Positions 61,930 to 64,000 of a stretch of 64,000 nt of DNA are shown piece by piece; positions within the stretch are counted from its first letter, which is position 1; each line of letters starts with the position of its first letter. This stretch comes from Verrucomicrobiota bacterium. GTDB lineage: Bacteria > Verrucomicrobiota > Verrucomicrobiia > Limisphaerales > UBA11320. The notes below the pieces were generated by a model, which ran no database searches, was not told the origin of the DNA, and saw nothing but the letters and a program-made list of their open reading frames with translations. The stretch is taken from the NCBI GenBank assembly GCA_016199985.1, contig JACQFQ010000037.1:124001-188000 (forward strand), in the 5' to 3' direction. Both the position numbers and the translations under genes were made by a program.

Positions 61930-62838
61930 ATGACAGCGTTCGATCGATTTTTCCCCGCCCTCCCGCTTGCGCTTTCCATCGCCCTCTCCTGCCCTGCCGC
62001 GGAGACGCTGTTCGTGGCCGCGCCTCTTACTCAAGGCGGCTTCACGGAAGGCATTGAAGGCCCGGCCTGCGACCGCGATGGCAATATCTATGTGGTGAGC
62101 TTTGAACACGCGCGCAACATCGGAAAGGTCACCCCGAAAGGCCGCGCCTCGCTCTTCCTGCAGCTGGCTGAAGGGAGCGCCGGAAACGGGATCCGGTTCG
62201 ATCCGAGCGGCTGGATGTATGTCGCCGACTACACGGGCCACAATGTCCTGAAGGTGAACACGAGATCCAAGACGGCGACCGTCCTCGCTCATGAGAGCGG
62301 GATGAACCAGCCCAACGACATCGCCCTCGCCGTGGATGGCACGCTCTACGCGAGCGACCCCAACTGGAAGGACGGCACCGGACAGCTCTGGCGCATCACC
62401 CGCGACGGCAAGACTCATCGTGAGGCGGCCGACATGGGAACCAGCAACGGCCTCGATCTGAGCCCCGACGGCCGGACTCTCTATGTCAATGAGAGCGCGC
62501 AACGAAACGTGTGGGCTTTCGACGTGGCGGCGGACGGATCCCTGAGCAAGAAGCGCCTGCTCATGAAAGTTCCTGATTATGGGTTCGACGGAATGCGCTG
62601 CGACGTGGACGGGAATCTCTACATCACCCGGCATGGCAAAGGCACCGTGATCAAAGTATCGGCGAAAGGGGAAGTCCTTCGCGAAATCGACGTGCTGGGG
62701 TCGAGGCCGTCGAACATCTGCTTCGGTGGCAAGGATGGGCGAACGGCGTACGTGACCGAGGTGGACCACAAGCGGCTCATCCAGTTTCGCGTCGATCGCC
62801 CGGGTCTGGAGTGGACCCGCCGGCAGATGAGGCGTTGA
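61930..62838 (+). CDS. Secreted SMP-30/gluconolactonase-like protein
   Basis: A 302-aa protein with a Sec signal (FPALPLALSIALSCPAAE). The SMP-30-type propeller has EGIEGPACDRDGNIYVVSF, GNGIRFDPSGWMYVADYTGH, MNQPNDIALAVDGTLYASDPNW, TSNGLDLSPDGRTLYVNES, DGMRCDVDGNLYITRHGKG and PSNICFGGKDGRTAYVTEVDH. The Asn and Asp residues in NDIA, NGLDL and DGMRCD fit the metal-binding lactonase site. It is a second, Sec-exported relative of the Tat-exported protein encoded at 50816. Its stop faces a convergent DUF1501 gene 54 bp away. Confidence 0.88.
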   Translation: MTAFDRFFPALPLALSIALSCPAAETLFVAAPLTQGGFTEGIEGPACDRDGNIYVVSFEHARNIGKVTPKGRASLFLQLAEGSAGNGIRFDPSGWMYVADYTGHNVLKVNTRSKTATVLAHESGMNQPNDIALAVDGTLYASDPNWKDGTGQLWRITRDGKTHREAADMGTSNGLDLSPDGRTLYVNESAQRNVWAFDVAADGSLSKKRLLMKVPDYGFDGMRCDVDGNLYITRHGKGTVIKVSAKGEVLREIDVLGSRPSNICFGGKDGRTAYVTEVDHKRLIQFRVDRPGLEWTRRQMRR

Positions 62839-62892
62839 AGATCGCTGGTTGAGTTATCGGCCGACCCCCATCGCTTCGATCGCATCGGGCGC

Positions 62893-64000
62893 CTAAGCGA
62901 GAATCGATCGCACAACGTTCCCGTAGACGTCGGTCAGACGGTAGTCGCGGCCGCCAAAGCGATACGTCAGCTTCGTGTGATCAAAGCCCATCAGGTGGAG
63001 GATCGTTGCGTGCAGGTCGTGGACATGCACCCTGTCCACCGTCGCGTGCCAGCCAAACTCATCCGTGGCGCCGTGGACATGACCTCCGCGAATCCCTCCT
63101 CCGGCCATCCACATCGTGAATCCGAACGGATGATGTTCGCGACCATTGGTTCCCTCGGCCGTCGGGGTCCGCCCAAACTCGCCTCCCCACAAAACGAGGG
63201 TGTCTTCCAGAAGCCCGCGCGATTTCAAGTCCGTCAGCAAGCCCGCGATAGGCTGATCCACAGCCGCGCATCGCTTCGGCAGATCCTCCCGCAGCCCGCT
63301 GTGATGATCCCAGGCGTTGTTTCGGGGAGCGTCGAAGAGCTGGATGAATCGCACCCCGCGCTCGGCGAGCCGGCGGGCCAATAGACATTGCCGGCCGAAC
63401 AACTCCGTCGCGGGCTGGTCGATGCCGTAGAGGCTCCGCGTCTCCACGCTTTCGCGGGAAAGATCGAACGCCTCTGGCGCTTCCCGCTGCATGCGAAACG
63501 CCAGTTCGAAGCTGGAGATGCGCGCGTCGAGTTCGCCATCGATGACCCGGTCTCGCTTGTGGATGTCGTTCAGCTGATGAAGAGCGTCGAGCTTCGCGCG
63601 CTGGCGCTCGGGATCGCCCGAGGGATCCTGCAGATTCGCGATGGGACGCGACAGATCGCGGATCAGCGTTCCCTGATAGGCGCTCGGGAGAAAGCTCGAA
63701 GCCCACAGCTGCGCTCCCTGGAAGACAGCCGCGGGGCTCACAACAATGAACCCGGGCAGGTTCTGATTCTCGGTTCCCAACCCGTAGGTCAGCCAGGAGC
63801 CCATGCTCGGACGCGAGAACGCCTGCTCCCCGGTGCACATCTGCAGGGCCGCTCCGCTGTGATTGATATTGTCCGCCACCATGGAACGAATGACGCAAAT
63901 GTCATCCACGCGCTCGGCGATGCGCGGCAGGAGTTCGCTCACAGGAGTCCCGGATTGCCCAAAGGAGGAGAACCGCCAAGGCGAAGCCAGAAGATTGCCC
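62893..64000 (-). CDS. DUF1501 family protein, 5' end beyond the right edge
   Basis: The minus-strand frame stays open to the window edge, and the upstream codons give LLASPWRFSSFGQSG before VSELLPRIAERVDDICVIRSM, the normal middle of a DUF1501 protein. The start and export signal are therefore outside the window, and the apparent in-frame GTG at 63942 is internal. Further landmarks are INHSGAALQMCTGE, GSWLTYGLGTENQNLPGFIV, QCLLARRLAERGVRFIQLFD, NNAWDHHSGL, LVLWGGEFGRTPTAEGTNGREHHP and GATDEFGWHATVDRVHVHDL, ending with a GRDYRLTDVYGNVV tail. It is a sulfatase-like fold of unknown substrate. A DUF1549/DUF1553 partner would be expected further right. Confidence 0.93.
   Translation of the reverse strand, partial: GNLLASPWRFSSFGQSGTPVSELLPRIAERVDDICVIRSMVADNINHSGAALQMCTGEQAFSRPSMGSWLTYGLGTENQNLPGFIVVSPAAVFQGAQLWASSFLPSAYQGTLIRDLSRPIANLQDPSGDPERQRAKLDALHQLNDIHKRDRVIDGELDARISSFELAFRMQREAPEAFDLSRESVETRSLYGIDQPATELFGRQCLLARRLAERGVRFIQLFDAPRNNAWDHHSGLREDLPKRCAAVDQPIAGLLTDLKSRGLLEDTLVLWGGEFGRTPTAEGTNGREHHPFGFTMWMAGGGIRGGHVHGATDEFGWHATVDRVHVHDLHATILHLMGFDHTKLTYRFGGRDYRLTDVYGNVVRSILA

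Overview
This is high-GC DNA from a free-living bacterium, most likely a Verrucomicrobiota member of the Pedosphaera/Limisphaerales kind. The assignment is inferred from gene content: DUF1549/DUF1553 and DUF1501 proteins, lamin-tail/CotH giants, ThuA and SMP-30 proteins, very long secreted multi-domain proteins and an ECF sigma factor with zinc anti-sigma partners. I found no insertion sequence, prophage, CRISPR array, rRNA or tRNA.

Layout. 1-3110 (minus): start of a tyrosine recombinase, then topB. 3291-5446 (plus): yicC, gmk and a CoaC-only flavoprotein. 5480-9844 (plus): a coupled run of membrane histidine kinase, NtrC-type sigma-54 activator, small basic membrane protein and hpnD-like presqualene diphosphate synthase. 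9820-36214: a secretome block with a metallophosphoesterase, a 2710-residue lamin-tail/CotH protein, a small lysine-rich secreted protein, a 997-residue protein with three copies of an unusual module joined by calcium-type repeats, and a ~3730-residue adhesin-like giant. 36444-38499 (plus): DUF192 lipoprotein, ECF sigma factor and two tandem zinc anti-sigma-like proteins. 38510-43951 (minus): the 2-oxoglutarate dehydrogenase complex (sucA-sucB-lpd). 44251-49686 (plus): a coupled four-gene cassette (secreted protein, DUF1549/DUF1553, DUF1501, WD40). 49779-51946 (plus): ThuA and Tat-exported SMP-30 proteins. 52098-55457 (minus): a secreted tyrosinase. 55658-57985 (plus): a tandem alpha/beta hydrolase. 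58353-60468 (plus): an OmpR-type two-component system preceded by a four-copy heptamer array. 60549-64000: a secreted protein, a second SMP-30 protein and a DUF1501 gene cut by the right edge.

The main novelty candidate is a weakly conserved C-terminal module of about 60-85 residues shared by six unrelated large secreted proteins here (metallophosphoesterase, CotH giant, triple-module protein, adhesin giant, tyrosinase, 425-residue protein). It is beta-rich, has a Y-x-[LI]-[QE]-[YS] core and a Trp, and ends in [FY]-[YW]-R. By position it could be a sorting or anchoring domain. Other points of interest are the triple module with an invariant Cys-Cys pair, four TTCTCAT heptamers on an 11-bp period before the OmpR-type regulator, the tandem zinc anti-sigma proteins, and good palindromes in three divergent intergenic regions.
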